DNA from: Sphingomonas panni
Lineage (GTDB): Bacteria; Pseudomonadota; Alphaproteobacteria; Sphingomonadales; Sphingomonadaceae
DNA: 64,000 bases
Assembly: GCF_022664435.1 (NCBI RefSeq)
Contig: NZ_JAKREU010000003.1
Location: 409,510 to 473,509 of the forward strand
Direction: 5' to 3'
Part shown: in pieces, positions 56,123 through 64,000 of the stretch
Position numbering within the stretch: the first letter of the stretch is position 1
Layout: every line of letters starts with the position of its first letter
Notes under the pieces: generated by a model
Seen by the model: only the letters and a program-made list of their open reading frames with translations
Databases searched by the model: none
What the model was told of the DNA's origin: nothing
Translations under genes and position numbers: made by a program

Positions 56123-56872
56123 CTAAATACCCGCCAGCCCCTGCTCCCGCAGCCGCTTCTGCGCCGCATGATACGCTACCGGTTCGGCGATATTCAGGCG
56201 CCGTCGTGCGACGTCCAGCGGCTCGGCCAGCAGTGTTTCATAATCCTCGGCGTGCAGCCACCGTGCCTTGCGACCGTGGCGATATCCTTCCCACACGGCC
56301 TTCGCGAACGCCCGCTCGCCGGTGATCCGCAGCGACTTCAGCGCCGCGCCCAGGCCGATCGCGGCCCAGCCCAACCCACCGGTCTGCGCATAGGAAAAGG
56401 CGACGAGGCACGCCTCGCCCAGATGTTCCTCGGCGGTATAGCCGGTCAGGACGTGCCAGATGTCATGCACGTCGCGCTCGCGTCGACCGAACCATGCGAC
56501 CGGATGGTCGGCATCCTGCCACCCCTCGCCATCGGCATAGCTGATATCGGCCAGCCCCTGCGCCGAAAATCCGGTACGGTCGAGGAACGCGCGATAGTGT
56601 GCGCCCACACTGCCGTCGGGTAGTGCGTCGACCCATGCCCGATCGGAAAAGCGCCGTGCCAGTTCGACATGGTCATAGGCGATGCGCCCGCCACCCGGCT
56701 CGCGCAATAGCCGCGCGTAATTGCGATGGCTCGTATCGGCGTTGAGCGCACGCATGATACGGAACACCTGCACCGTGTCGTCGCCATTGGCGAGCAGACG
56801 CTGCAACGCCGCCCAAGCCGCACCCCAGTCGCGACGCATCGGCTGGATCGTGTCGATTCCCTGCGTGGCCAT
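56123..56872 (-). CDS. Coq4-family ubiquinone biosynthesis protein
   Basis: A 249-residue protein with the Coq4 metal motif HDxxH-x11-E seen as VHDIWHVLTGYTAEEHLGE near residue 137. Coq4 is a scaffold or C1-decarboxylase/hydroxylase of ubiquinone assembly in mitochondria and alphaproteobacteria. The ATG at 56872 is six bases after GGAG; a GTG three bases upstream is also possible. A perfect 8-bp inverted repeat lies 13-32 bases upstream of the start and could be a repressor operator. Confidence 0.9.
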   Translation of the reverse strand: MATQGIDTIQPMRRDWGAAWAALQRLLANGDDTVQVFRIMRALNADTSHRNYARLLREPGGGRIAYDHVELARRFSDRAWVDALPDGSVGAHYRAFLDRTGFSAQGLADISYADGEGWQDADHPVAWFGRRERDVHDIWHVLTGYTAEEHLGEACLVAFSYAQTGGLGWAAIGLGAALKSLRITGERAFAKAVWEGYRHGRKARWLHAEDYETLLAEPLDVARRRLNIAEPVAYHAAQKRLREQGLAGI

Positions 56873-56884
56873 CACCGTCTCCGC

Positions 56885-56904
56885 TACTTACAACGATGTA
56901 AGTA
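56885..56904. promoter_or_regulatory. Perfect palindrome upstream of coq4, TetR-operator-like
   Basis: TACTTACA (56885-56892) and TGTAAGTA (56897-56904) form an 8-bp perfect inverted repeat with a 4-base spacer. This half-site is typical of TetR-family operators. It lies just upstream of the coq4 start. No TetR gene is in the window. Confidence 0.7.
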
Positions 56905-56939
56905 TTCCGACGATTCGAGGCCGTCAAGCGGGCGGCAAC

Positions 56940-57176
56940 TCAGCCTGCCTTCGGTGCGGTCCGTTTGGCATTGTCGACCACGAAGCGTCCACCGCGTTCG
57001 CACGATGCACTGATGACCGGGTAGGACAGGTCGGTGTTGGTGGCGAGGATCGTCGGCATCGCCGCCTGACATTCGGCGACCGACGAATAGCTCGCCGGAG
57101 CGACCCGCTCCCGCGTGCAGGTCGCGCCATCGTCGCCGCAACCCAGGATCGCCATGACATAGACCAGAGGTGCCAT
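56940..57176 (-). CDS. Small protein with possible secretion signal, function unknown
   Basis: A 78-residue protein. The start at 57176 gives MAPLVYVMAILGC followed by a cysteine-rich segment with four Cys in total (GCGDDGATC and later AECQAAMP, ASCERGG), so one or two disulfides in the periplasm are possible. No RBS is strong. It stands alone upstream of coq4 on the same strand. No family is recognised. The frame could also start at 57215. Confidence 0.5.
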   Translation of the reverse strand: MAPLVYVMAILGCGDDGATCTRERVAPASYSSVAECQAAMPTILATNTDLSYPVISASCERGGRFVVDNAKRTAPKAG

Positions 57177-57258
57177 CTTCCGTCTCCTCGACGATTTCAA
57201 TACTTCGGCAAGCACCTTGTTCCGACGAAGCGTTGCCTATCCGCGCCGGCCACCCCAA

Positions 57259-59088
57259 ATGGCGCTTGCCATGCCGCCAGAAACCCATTCCGCCTCCGGT
57301 CCGACCCGGCCGATGCTGGCGACGCTCCGCCGCTTCCTGCCCTATCTCTGGCCCGCCGACGCGCCGGGGCTGAAGGTGCGCATTGTCGCTGCGCTATTGC
57401 TGGTCGTCGCGTCGAAGCTGGTGCAGGTCTATGGCGCGCCCTTCGCATTGCAGGGTGCGATCGACACGATGGCGGCGGGTTCGCGCGATGCGCTGTGGCT
57501 CGTGGTCGCGCTGGTCGCGGGCTATGCGGCGGCGCGATTCGGCGGAACGCTGTTCGACAATCTGCGCAACGTGGTGTTCGAACGCGTCGGACAGGATGCG
57601 ACGCGGCGGCTGGCGGCGTCGGTCTTCCGCCACCTCCATGCGCTGTCGCTGCGCTTCCACCTCGAACGGCGGACCGGCGCGGTGACCAAGGTGGTCGAAC
57701 GCGGCACGAAGAGCATCGACACGATGCTCTATTTCCTGCTGTTCAACATCGCTCCGACCATCCTCGAACTGACGCTGGTCCTGTCGATCTTCGGCACCCG
57801 CTTCGGCGGCTGGCTGGTCGGCGGCACGGTGGCGATGGTCGTGTTCTACATCGTCTTCACCCGCTGGGTCACCGACTGGCGCTCCGCTTTGCGCGAACGG
57901 ATGAACGACCTCGACACCGGCGCGGTCGCCCATGCGGTCGATTCGCTGCTGAACTTCGAGACGGTCAAATATTTCGGCGCGGAGGAGCGTGAGGCGCAGC
58001 GTTACGACCGCGCCATCGCCGGCTATGCCGATGCGGCGGTGAAGTCCGAAAACTCGCTGGCGCTGCTCAACATCGGACAGGCGTTGATTACCGCGCTGAT
58101 GCTGGGCGGCGGCATGGCGTTGATCGTGTTCGGCTGGTCCGGCGGACGCTTCTCACCCGGCGACGTCGTGCTGGTGTCGACCCTGCTGACCCAGCTGTTC
58201 CGTCCGCTCGACCTGCTGGGCATGGTCTATCGCACCGTGCGGCAGGGGGTCGTCGACATGGGCGCGATGTTCGACCTGATCGATGCACCGGCCGAGATCG
58301 TCGATGCGCGCGGCGCGGCGCCGATGACCGTGAGAAGCGGCCATGTCCGCTTCGAAGGGGTCGGTTTCGGCTATGGCGACGGTCGCCAGATTCTGAACGG
58401 CATCGACCTCGACATTCCCCCCGGCACGACGCTGGCGGTGGTGGGGCCGTCGGGCGCGGGCAAGTCCACGCTCGCCCGGCTGCTGTTCCGCTTCTACGAT
58501 CCCACCGCCGGGCGGATCACCATCGACGGGCAGGATATCGCGCAGGTGACGCAGGCGTCGCTGCGCCGCGCGATCGGGATCGTGCCGCAGGACACCGTGC
58601 TGTTCAACGACACCATCGGCTACAACATCGCCTATGGCCGCGCCGATGCGACCCCCGCCCAGATCGCCGAGGCTGCGCGCGGCGCGTCGATCGCGCCGTT
58701 TATCGCCAGCCTGCCCGAGGGTTACGACACCCGCGTCGGCGAACGCGGACTGAAGCTGTCGGGCGGCGAGAAGCAGCGCGTGGCGATCGCCCGCACGCTG
58801 CTGAAGAACCCGCCGGTCCTGATCCTCGACGAAGCGACCAGCGCGCTCGACAGCCGGACCGAGGCCGACATCCTCGATACGCTGGAGGCGATCGAGCGCG
58901 GCCGCACGACCATCGTCATCGCCCATCGCCTGTCGACCGTGGTCCATGCCGACCGCATCGTCGTGCTGGAGGGCGGTCGCGTCGTCGAAAGCGGATCGCA
59001 TGGCGACCTGCTGCGCCTCGGCGGCACCTATGCCGAAATGTGGGCGCGACAGGCGGCGGAGCGCGAGGCGGCACTGGCCGAGGCATAG
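57259..59088 (+). CDS. ABC exporter of the Atm1/HMT1 (ABCB) family
   Basis: A 609-residue half-transporter with six transmembrane helices (about residues 35-310) and an ATPase domain. VDSLLNFETVKYFGAEERE near residue 230 is the hallmark of the Atm1 group. Walker A is GPSGAGKST near residue 397, the signature LSGGEKQRVAIARTLL and Walker B LILDEATSALD. Relatives export glutathione-bound sulfur compounds or metals and support iron-sulfur cluster biogenesis. Alternative start is the ATG at 57271. Confidence 0.93.
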   Translation: MALAMPPETHSASGPTRPMLATLRRFLPYLWPADAPGLKVRIVAALLLVVASKLVQVYGAPFALQGAIDTMAAGSRDALWLVVALVAGYAAARFGGTLFDNLRNVVFERVGQDATRRLAASVFRHLHALSLRFHLERRTGAVTKVVERGTKSIDTMLYFLLFNIAPTILELTLVLSIFGTRFGGWLVGGTVAMVVFYIVFTRWVTDWRSALRERMNDLDTGAVAHAVDSLLNFETVKYFGAEEREAQRYDRAIAGYADAAVKSENSLALLNIGQALITALMLGGGMALIVFGWSGGRFSPGDVVLVSTLLTQLFRPLDLLGMVYRTVRQGVVDMGAMFDLIDAPAEIVDARGAAPMTVRSGHVRFEGVGFGYGDGRQILNGIDLDIPPGTTLAVVGPSGAGKSTLARLLFRFYDPTAGRITIDGQDIAQVTQASLRRAIGIVPQDTVLFNDTIGYNIAYGRADATPAQIAEAARGASIAPFIASLPEGYDTRVGERGLKLSGGEKQRVAIARTLLKNPPVLILDEATSALDSRTEADILDTLEAIERGRTTIVIAHRLSTVVHADRIVVLEGGRVVESGSHGDLLRLGGTYAEMWARQAAEREAALAEA

Positions 59089-59160
59089 GCGGTTCGTCAT
59101 CGGCGATGGACACTCCGCCGCGCTGACGCGTATCCCCGTGGCATTGCGGGAGGAACGCGC

Positions 59161-60093
59161 ATGAACGATTCCCTGAAGAAGGCGGCGGCGACGACCGCAT
59201 TGGTCGGCGGCGGACTGGCGCTGTGGACCGCATTGGCGGCCGGCGCGTCGGAGGCGCTGGTCCCGGCGGACGGCGATTTCGTCGACGTGCCGGGTGCCCG
59301 GTTGCATTATGTCGATACCGGCGGCGACGGCCCGACCGTCGTCCTGCTCCACGGCATCTATGGCCAGTTGCGCAACTTCACCTATGCGCTGACCGGCGAG
59401 CTGACCGACCACCGGCTGATCGTGGTCGACCGCCCCGGCTGGGGTCATTCGAGCGTCGAGGGCGACCATCCGACGATCGAGGTGCAGGCGCGGATGATCG
59501 CCGACCTGATCGATGCGCTGGGCCTCGACCGCCCGTTGCTGGTCGGCCATTCGATGGGCGGCGCGGTGGCGCTGGCCATGGCGCTGAACCAGCCGTCGAA
59601 GATTCGCGGCCTCGCGCTGATCGCCCCCCTGACGCAGCAGATGACCGAGATGCCCGCGATCTTCCGGGGGAAAGCCCCGCCCGCCCCGTTGCGCGGACTG
59701 GCCGCATGGACGGTCGGCGTGCCGCTGACCACGCTGACCGGGCCGATGGTGTCGAAACAGGTCTTCGCACCCGATGCCGTACCGATGGACTTCGGCACGC
59801 GCGGCGGCGGACTGATCGCGTTGCGCCCATCGAGCTTCCAGGCCGGGGCCGCCGAACTGACCGACGCCAATCGCGCGCTGGCGACGATGGTGCCGCGCTA
59901 TGGCGCGATCAAGCTGCCGGTCGCCATCCTGTATGGCCGCGATGACGAACTGCTCGATCCGGTCGGTCAGGGCGATGTCACCGCCGGCGAGATACCGGGT
60001 GCGACGCTGACCAGGATCGGTGGCGGTCATATGATCCCCGTCACCCATGCCGCCGATACCGCCCGGTGGCTGCGCACCGCGACATCCGCGTGA
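59161..60093 (+). CDS. Alpha/beta hydrolase with N-terminal membrane anchor
   Basis: A 310-residue serine hydrolase. Residues about 8-30 (AATTALVGGGLALWTALAAGAS) are hydrophobic and may be a signal anchor. LLHGIYGQLRNF forms the oxyanion loop, VGHSMGGAVALAMAL carries the nucleophile Ser near residue 129, GRDDELLDP has the acid, and GGGHMIPVTHA the His. The start at 59161 has GGAGGAA upstream. It overlaps the following methyltransferase gene by 4 bases (GTGA), so both are probably made together. Confidence 0.9.
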   Translation: MNDSLKKAAATTALVGGGLALWTALAAGASEALVPADGDFVDVPGARLHYVDTGGDGPTVVLLHGIYGQLRNFTYALTGELTDHRLIVVDRPGWGHSSVEGDHPTIEVQARMIADLIDALGLDRPLLVGHSMGGAVALAMALNQPSKIRGLALIAPLTQQMTEMPAIFRGKAPPAPLRGLAAWTVGVPLTTLTGPMVSKQVFAPDAVPMDFGTRGGGLIALRPSSFQAGAAELTDANRALATMVPRYGAIKLPVAILYGRDDELLDPVGQGDVTAGEIPGATLTRIGGGHMIPVTHAADTARWLRTATSA

Positions 60094-60872
60094 AGCGTCG
60101 GGCGCTGCTCCTCGCCGTCCTGCTCGGCGGGTGCAGCGCCTATGGCGACGGGATGGGCGACATCCTGGCAGGCAAGGGCATCGCCGCGCGCGAACCCGAT
60201 TACGACGTGCCCTATGTCCCCACCCCCGAACCGGTGGTCGACGCGATGCTGTCGATCGCGAAGGTCGGTCCGACCGACATGCTGCTCGACCTCGGCTCGG
60301 GCGATGGCCGCATCCCGATCGCCGCCGCACGATTGGGCGCCCGCGCGAGCGGCGTCGAAATCGACCCGATCCTGGTCGAGCGGGCGCGCCGCAACGCCGC
60401 GCTGCACGGGCTGCAGGATCGCGCCCGCTTCACCGCCGCCAACCTGTTCGACACGCCGCTGCGCGACGCCAGCGTGGTGACGATGTACCTGCTGCCGCGC
60501 ATCAACATGGCGTTGCGCCCGCGCCTGCTGACCGAACTCAAACCCGGTACGCGCATCGTCACCCACGCCTTCGACCTGGGCGACTGGCAGGCGGACGAAT
60601 GGGGGCTGGTCACCGACCGCTCCATCTATCTGTACATCGTACCGGCCGTTGCGGGCGGTGACTGGCGGATGACCCTGTCGGATGGTCGTGCCGGGACGCT
60701 GCATCTCGACCAGACATTCCAGTTCGTCACCGGAACGTTCGACGGGAAGCAGGTCGCCGGCCGGCTGCGCGGCACCGAACTGATCTTCACGGTCGGAAGC
60801 GTTACCTATACCGGCACCGTCGGCGACGCCGCCATCACCGGCGAAGGCTGGCGAGCGGTCCGTACGGACTAA
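60090..60872 (+). CDS. SAM-dependent methyltransferase with lipoprotein signal
   Basis: A 260-residue protein that starts with a short basic and hydrophobic signal ending in LLGGC (Cys15). A class I methyltransferase domain follows: YVPTPEPVVDAML near residue 45, motif I LLDLGSGDGRIPIAA near residue 66 and GVEIDPILVERA at the end of the second strand. The C-terminal 70 residues (about 190-260) are strand-rich and may form an extra beta domain. The GTG start overlaps the hydrolase stop. Periplasmic methylation would be unusual since SAM is cytosolic. Confidence 0.85.
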   Translation: MKRRALLLAVLLGGCSAYGDGMGDILAGKGIAAREPDYDVPYVPTPEPVVDAMLSIAKVGPTDMLLDLGSGDGRIPIAAARLGARASGVEIDPILVERARRNAALHGLQDRARFTAANLFDTPLRDASVVTMYLLPRINMALRPRLLTELKPGTRIVTHAFDLGDWQADEWGLVTDRSIYLYIVPAVAGGDWRMTLSDGRAGTLHLDQTFQFVTGTFDGKQVAGRLRGTELIFTVGSVTYTGTVGDAAITGEGWRAVRTD

Positions 60873-60915
60873 CCACCCCTCGACGCGCCTGCCCCGCATC
60901 CCTAGGTGGGAGCCG

Positions 60916-62682
60916 ATGGCGCTCGACCCGATCCCCGTATTGCAATCGACCTTCGGCTTTCCCGACTTCCGCGGCGTCCAGCGGCAGGTGGTCGACCGCG
61001 TGCTCGCCGGTCAGCGCACCCTCGCCGTCATGCCGACCGGTGCCGGCAAGTCGCTGACCTATCAGCTGCCGGCGCAGATGCTGCCGGGCACCTGCGTCGT
61101 CGTCTCGCCGCTGATCGCGCTGATGCACGACCAGCTGCGCGCGGCGACCGCGGTCGGCATCCGGGCGGCGACGCTGACCTCCGCCGACGACAATCGCGCG
61201 GAAACGCGTGGCCGCTTCCTCGATGGCGAACTGGACCTGCTCTACGTCGCGCCCGAACGCGCATCGGGCAGCGATTTCCGCGAGCTGCTCGCCCGCGGCA
61301 ACCTGTCGCTGTTCGCGATCGACGAGGCGCATTGCGTCAGCGAATGGGGCCACGACTTCCGGCCCGACTACCGGTTGCTGCGCCCACTGTTCGACCAGTT
61401 TCCCGACGTCCCGCGCCTCGCACTGACCGCCACCGCCGACGCGCATACCCGCGCCGACATTCTCGAACAGCTGGGCATTCCGCACGACGGGCTGATCGTC
61501 GCCGGCTTCGACCGCCCCAATATCCGCTACCACATCACGCCGCGCGATCAGGGGACGCGCCAGATCGCCGACGTCATCGCCGCGACGCCGGGTCCCGGCA
61601 TCGTCTATGTCCAGTCGCGCGCCGGCACCGAACGCCTGGCGGAGGCGCTGGCGAAGACCGGCCGCCCGGTCCGCGTCTATCATGCCGGCCTCGATCCCGC
61701 CGTGCGCCAGCGCAACCAGCATGACTTCGTCGCGTCGGAGGACATGGTGATGGTCGCGACCATTGCTTTCGGCATGGGGATCGACAAACCCGATGTCCGC
61801 TTCGTTGCCCATGCCGGGCTGCCGAAGTCGATAGAGGCCTATTATCAGGAAACCGGCCGTGCCGGCCGCGACGGCGATCCGGCAGTTGCGCACCTGTTCT
61901 GGGGTGCCGACGACTTCGCCCGCGCACGGCAGCGGATCGGTGAGGTCGAACCGGCACGCCAGCCGGGCGAGCGCCAGCGGCTGAACGCACTGGGCGCACT
62001 GGTCGAGACCGCCGGTTGCCGTCGTGCGATCCTGCTGAAGCATTTCGGCGAGTCGCCGCCCGATTATTGCGGGAATTGCGATAATTGCCTGACCCCGCCC
62101 AATGCGGTCGACGCGACGCAGGTAGCGCAGAAATATCTCTCCGCCGTGTTCCGCACCGGGATGATGTTCGGCGCGACCTATATCGAACAGGTGCTGACCG
62201 GTCAGTCGACCGAACGCAGCATGACCAACGGTCACGAAAGCCTGTCGGTGTGGAACATCGTCGACGGTGACGAGGTCGCGCTGCTCAAGCCCGTCGGCCG
62301 TGCGCTGCAACTGCGAGACGCGCTGCGCGCCAACGACCATGGCGGGCTGGAATTCGGCCCTGCGGCGCGCGGGCTGTTGAAGGGCGGCGATACCCTGTCG
62401 CTGATCGTTCCGCCCAAGCGCGAGCGGCGGCGGCGCGGCGGCGGCTCCGCCACCCCCAACCCGACCGGCGATCCGCTGTTCGAGGCATTGCGCGCCAAAC
62501 GCCGCGAACTGGCGCAGGAGGCGGGCGTGCCGCCCTATGTCATCTTCCACGATTCGGTGCTGCGCGAAATGGCGACGGACCGGCCCCAGACGATCGGCGG
62601 GATGCGCCGGATCACCGGCGTGGGCGAAAAGAAGCTGCAGGCGTACGGCGACGCGTTCCTGAGCGTCATCAAACAGCACTAG
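60916..62682 (+). CDS. recQ: ATP-dependent DNA helicase RecQ
   Basis: A 588-residue 3'-5' helicase with motif I MPTGAGKSLTYQLP, motif II IDEAHCVSEWGHDFRP, motif VI YYQETGRAGRDG and the zinc-binding C-(x)n-CGNCDNC near residue 390. A winged helix RQC region and a C-terminal HRDC domain (about 515-588, PLFEALRAKRRELAQ) complete the architecture. It works in recombination repair with RecF, which is encoded 5.4 kb away. The ATG at 60916 follows TAGGTGGGAG. Confidence 0.96.
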   Translation: MALDPIPVLQSTFGFPDFRGVQRQVVDRVLAGQRTLAVMPTGAGKSLTYQLPAQMLPGTCVVVSPLIALMHDQLRAATAVGIRAATLTSADDNRAETRGRFLDGELDLLYVAPERASGSDFRELLARGNLSLFAIDEAHCVSEWGHDFRPDYRLLRPLFDQFPDVPRLALTATADAHTRADILEQLGIPHDGLIVAGFDRPNIRYHITPRDQGTRQIADVIAATPGPGIVYVQSRAGTERLAEALAKTGRPVRVYHAGLDPAVRQRNQHDFVASEDMVMVATIAFGMGIDKPDVRFVAHAGLPKSIEAYYQETGRAGRDGDPAVAHLFWGADDFARARQRIGEVEPARQPGERQRLNALGALVETAGCRRAILLKHFGESPPDYCGNCDNCLTPPNAVDATQVAQKYLSAVFRTGMMFGATYIEQVLTGQSTERSMTNGHESLSVWNIVDGDEVALLKPVGRALQLRDALRANDHGGLEFGPAARGLLKGGDTLSLIVPPKRERRRRGGGSATPNPTGDPLFEALRAKRRELAQEAGVPPYVIFHDSVLREMATDRPQTIGGMRRITGVGEKKLQAYGDAFLSVIKQH

Positions 62683-62686
62683 GTTC

Positions 62687-62705
62687 CTCCCCGGCACGGG
62701 GAGGA
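62687..62705. repeat. Short palindrome, fragment of the 51 kb repeat
   Basis: CCTCCCCGGCACGGGGAGG forms a perfect hairpin 5 bases after the recQ stop. It is the end motif of the repeat at 51066-51197. It could act as a weak terminator for recQ; only ATTT follows. Confidence 0.7.
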
Positions 62706-62741
62706 TTTGCGCACGTCGCCGCCCGCCGCTATCCTCGCCCC

Positions 62742-63170
62742 ATGCACATCCGCCGTATCGACGACCGCATTTCGGTCAGCCCGCAGATCACCGCCGACGA
62801 TGTCGCGACGCTGAAGGCCCAAGGCTTCACCACCATCGTCAACAACCGTCCCGATGGCGAGGAAGCGGGTCAGCCGGCGGGCGATACGATCGCCGACGCG
62901 GCGGCGGCGGCGGGCATGGCCTATCACGCCATCCCGATCACCCATGCGGGGTTCAGCCATCCGCAGCTCGACGCGATGGCCGCGATCCTGACGGAGGCAG
63001 AAGGCCCGATCCTCGCCTATTGCCGCTCGGGCACGCGGTCGTGCAATTTGTGGGCGCTCGCCCGTGCCAAGCAGGGCGGCGATCCCGCCGGCCTGGTCGC
63101 GGCGGGCGGTGCCGCCGGCTACGACCTGTCTGGCATACGGCCCACGCTCGACGCGCTGGCGCAGGGCTGA
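62742..63170 (+). CDS. DUF442/TIGR01244-family phosphatase-like protein
   Basis: A 142-residue protein of the beta-lactamase hydrolase-like (BLH) family. QGFTTIVNNRPDGEE near residue 27 and AYCRSGTRSCNLWA near residue 94 mark a cysteine-phosphatase-like loop (C-x5-R). Such proteins, when fused to a persulfide dioxygenase domain, act as rhodanese-like sulfur transferases; here the domain is alone. The ATG follows GCCCC only, so the start is supported by alignment to the family rather than by a ribosome site. Confidence 0.9.
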   Translation: MHIRRIDDRISVSPQITADDVATLKAQGFTTIVNNRPDGEEAGQPAGDTIADAAAAAGMAYHAIPITHAGFSHPQLDAMAAILTEAEGPILAYCRSGTRSCNLWALARAKQGGDPAGLVAAGGAAGYDLSGIRPTLDALAQG

Positions 63171-63193
63171 CCGTTCGCGCGGTGGTGCTCCCG

Positions 63194-63238
63194 AAAAAAG
63201 CGGGGCCCGTTGCCACACACCGGCAACGACGCGGCCCC
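63194..63238 (-). terminator. Terminator-shaped hairpin with T-run on the minus strand
   Basis: GGGGCC (63202-63207) pairs with GGCCCC (63233-63238) and an inner GTTGCC/GGCAAC (63209-63214 with 63222-63227) extends the stem. On the minus strand the hairpin is followed by TTTTTT (plus 63194-63199). No minus-strand gene ends immediately upstream. Confidence 0.5.
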
Positions 63239-63393
63239 AGCATGGGGGAGTCCACGCAAGGATAAGCGGCACGCCGGGCAACATGCTTAACCCACGGTAC
63301 GCCAACGCACTGAAGCTACAGGCTTTTCGCCGTTAACCAAATCACAACGCCATTGCCGGCAATATCTTGCCTGTACCAATGGGGGTTTGGAAC

Positions 63394-63687
63394 ATGGGCA
63401 TTAGTCAGAAAGGCGCCCGCTTTCTCTCGGAAAGCCGGGCGGAAGACGCAGGCGCGAACGAAAGCACGGCGTGGTTCGACCTCGGCATCTGCTATTCCAG
63501 CGGTACCGGCGGAGCGATGATCGACCTGGTCGAGGCGCATAAATGGTTCAATCTCGCCGCCATGTCGGGGGTCGAGGCGGCGCAGGCATGGCGCGCGGAA
63601 ATCGCGTGCGACATGACCCCGCGCCAGATCGCCGACGCGCAGAAAGCGGCACGAGCGTTTTTGCAGGCGGGCGCACGGCCGAACTGA
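63394..63687 (+). CDS. Small Sel1-repeat protein
   Basis: A 97-residue protein with about one Sel1-like repeat: AWFDLGICYSSGTGGAMIDLVEAHKWFNLAAMSG near residue 26-60 in two pieces, the Ala/Gly/Leu pattern of Sel1. Sel1 repeats usually mediate protein contact. Starts at 63367, 63379 and 63394 are possible; the last is chosen because GGGGG lies 8 bases ahead. It has no signal peptide. The C-terminal half is helical (TPRQIADAQKAARAFLQ). It stands alone. Confidence 0.82.
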   Translation: MGISQKGARFLSESRAEDAGANESTAWFDLGICYSSGTGGAMIDLVEAHKWFNLAAMSGVEAAQAWRAEIACDMTPRQIADAQKAARAFLQAGARPN

Positions 63688-63782
63688 TCGCGCCGCCGAC
63701 GGGTCCGGCTGCGGCGGTTTGCGCCGTCGTGAAGCCGGGGGCAGGCAACCCGTTGGCGACAAGCGCGAGGCGTTCTTCTGTT

Positions 63783-63865
63783 CGTCACCCCGGGCCTGAC
63801 CCGGGGTCCCGCTTCTTCCCTACGGTAGCTGGAAAACGCGACCCCGGATCACGTCCGGAGTGACG
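63783..63865. repeat. Palindromic intergenic repeat
   Basis: CGTCACCCCGGGCCTGACCC at the left is mirrored by CCGGATCACGTCCGGAGTGACG at the right (imperfect), with the same GCGGGACC-type core as the element at 23275. Confidence 0.82.
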
Positions 63866-63906
63866 GGAATGGCTAGGCAGCGTGGACAAATTGGCACGCC
63901 TGTTTG

Positions 63907-64000
63907 TTAGGGGACGTGCACCGACTGAACCTCAAGGCGTGCCTCTGGCGCATCGCGCAATCGTGCGTGGAGGGTAAGGTCGCTGACTTCTTCATCAACG
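63907..64000 (-). CDS. Possible C-terminus of a minus-strand gene, cut by window end
   Basis: A 30-codon open stretch reads VDEEVSDLTLHARLRDAPEA (first 20 residues) and ends with TAA at 63907-63909. The composition looks protein-like, but its third-position G+C is low (about 60%) compared with neighbours. The opposite strand is also open from a GTG at 63916 and has about 86% G/C at third positions, so the coding strand is undecided. No family is recognised. Confidence 0.3.
   Translation of the reverse strand, partial: VDEEVSDLTLHARLRDAPEARLEVQSVHVP

Noticed and set aside
58153..62697. Two long minus-strand open frames opposite the ABC exporter, hydrolase and recQ
   Set aside because: Both lie over proteins with complete motifs on the plus strand and show no motif of their own.

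Overview
The window looks like core chromosome of an alphaproteobacterium of the order Sphingomonadales, probably Sphingomonas or a close relative. The evidence is the high G+C and strong G/C third-position bias, the gene chain DUF3576-leuS-lptE-holA, the block infA-maf-ribonuclease G-like-yacG-tRNA-Phe, hisG-hisD with nusB and thiL close by, a Coq4-type ubiquinone protein, split cobS and cobT, and many palindromic intergenic repeats of the type common in sphingomonads. I see no prophage, integrase, CRISPR array or rRNA. Coding density is high, many genes overlap by 1 to 8 bases, and the antisense frames are full of long spurious open frames.

Layout. 0-5.5 kb: a 5'-truncated membrane protein, tRNA-Leu(GAG), then a minus-strand operon for a lipoprotein, leucyl-tRNA synthetase, LptE and the DNA polymerase III delta subunit. 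5.7-10.5 kb: an outer-membrane-type protein, an orphan Imm8 immunity protein, a ligase-associated-type exonuclease, and cobT with a ribbon-helix-helix gene. 10.5-22.2 kb: envelope and signalling genes (glycosyltransferase, M15 peptidase, MASE1-like GGDEF protein, queG, an ABC-2 exporter with an S41-like hydrolase, methyltransferase, GtrA, a large GT-C-like membrane protein). 22.3-27.5 kb: a small secreted protein, a thioesterase, cobS, and an HxlR regulator facing a four-gene VOC/DUF1428/VOC/SRPBCC operon. 27.7-31.1 kb: a DnaJ-domain protein facing bolA-GST-pirin-hydrolase.

31.4-43 kb: nusB, hisD-hisG, DUF2332-thiL, a K+-independent proton pyrophosphatase, an S9 peptidase, and the infA block with tRNA-Phe. 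43-51 kb: an M24 peptidase, a TonB siderophore receptor behind a Fur-like palindrome, and the tesA / ybbA-ybbP set, whose ABC operon is split by three palindromic repeats. 51-64 kb: a DEAD-box helicase with a clear terminator, a GAF sensor protein with a phosphoacceptor histidine but a degraded ATP-binding domain plus a single-domain receiver, recF, coq4 behind a near-ideal palindromic operator, an Atm1-type exporter, a hydrolase overlapping a methyltransferase with a lipoprotein signal, recQ, a DUF442 protein and a Sel1 protein.

Most functions are housekeeping: translation, DNA replication and repair, cofactors, histidine synthesis and envelope transport. The most promising less-described items are the kinase-dead GAF phosphotransfer pair, the exported methyltransferase, the orphan Imm8 gene, paired operator-like direct repeats at the HxlR operon, and repeat elements sitting inside or bracketing operons. 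All calls rest on reading sequence and translated motifs. No database search was run.
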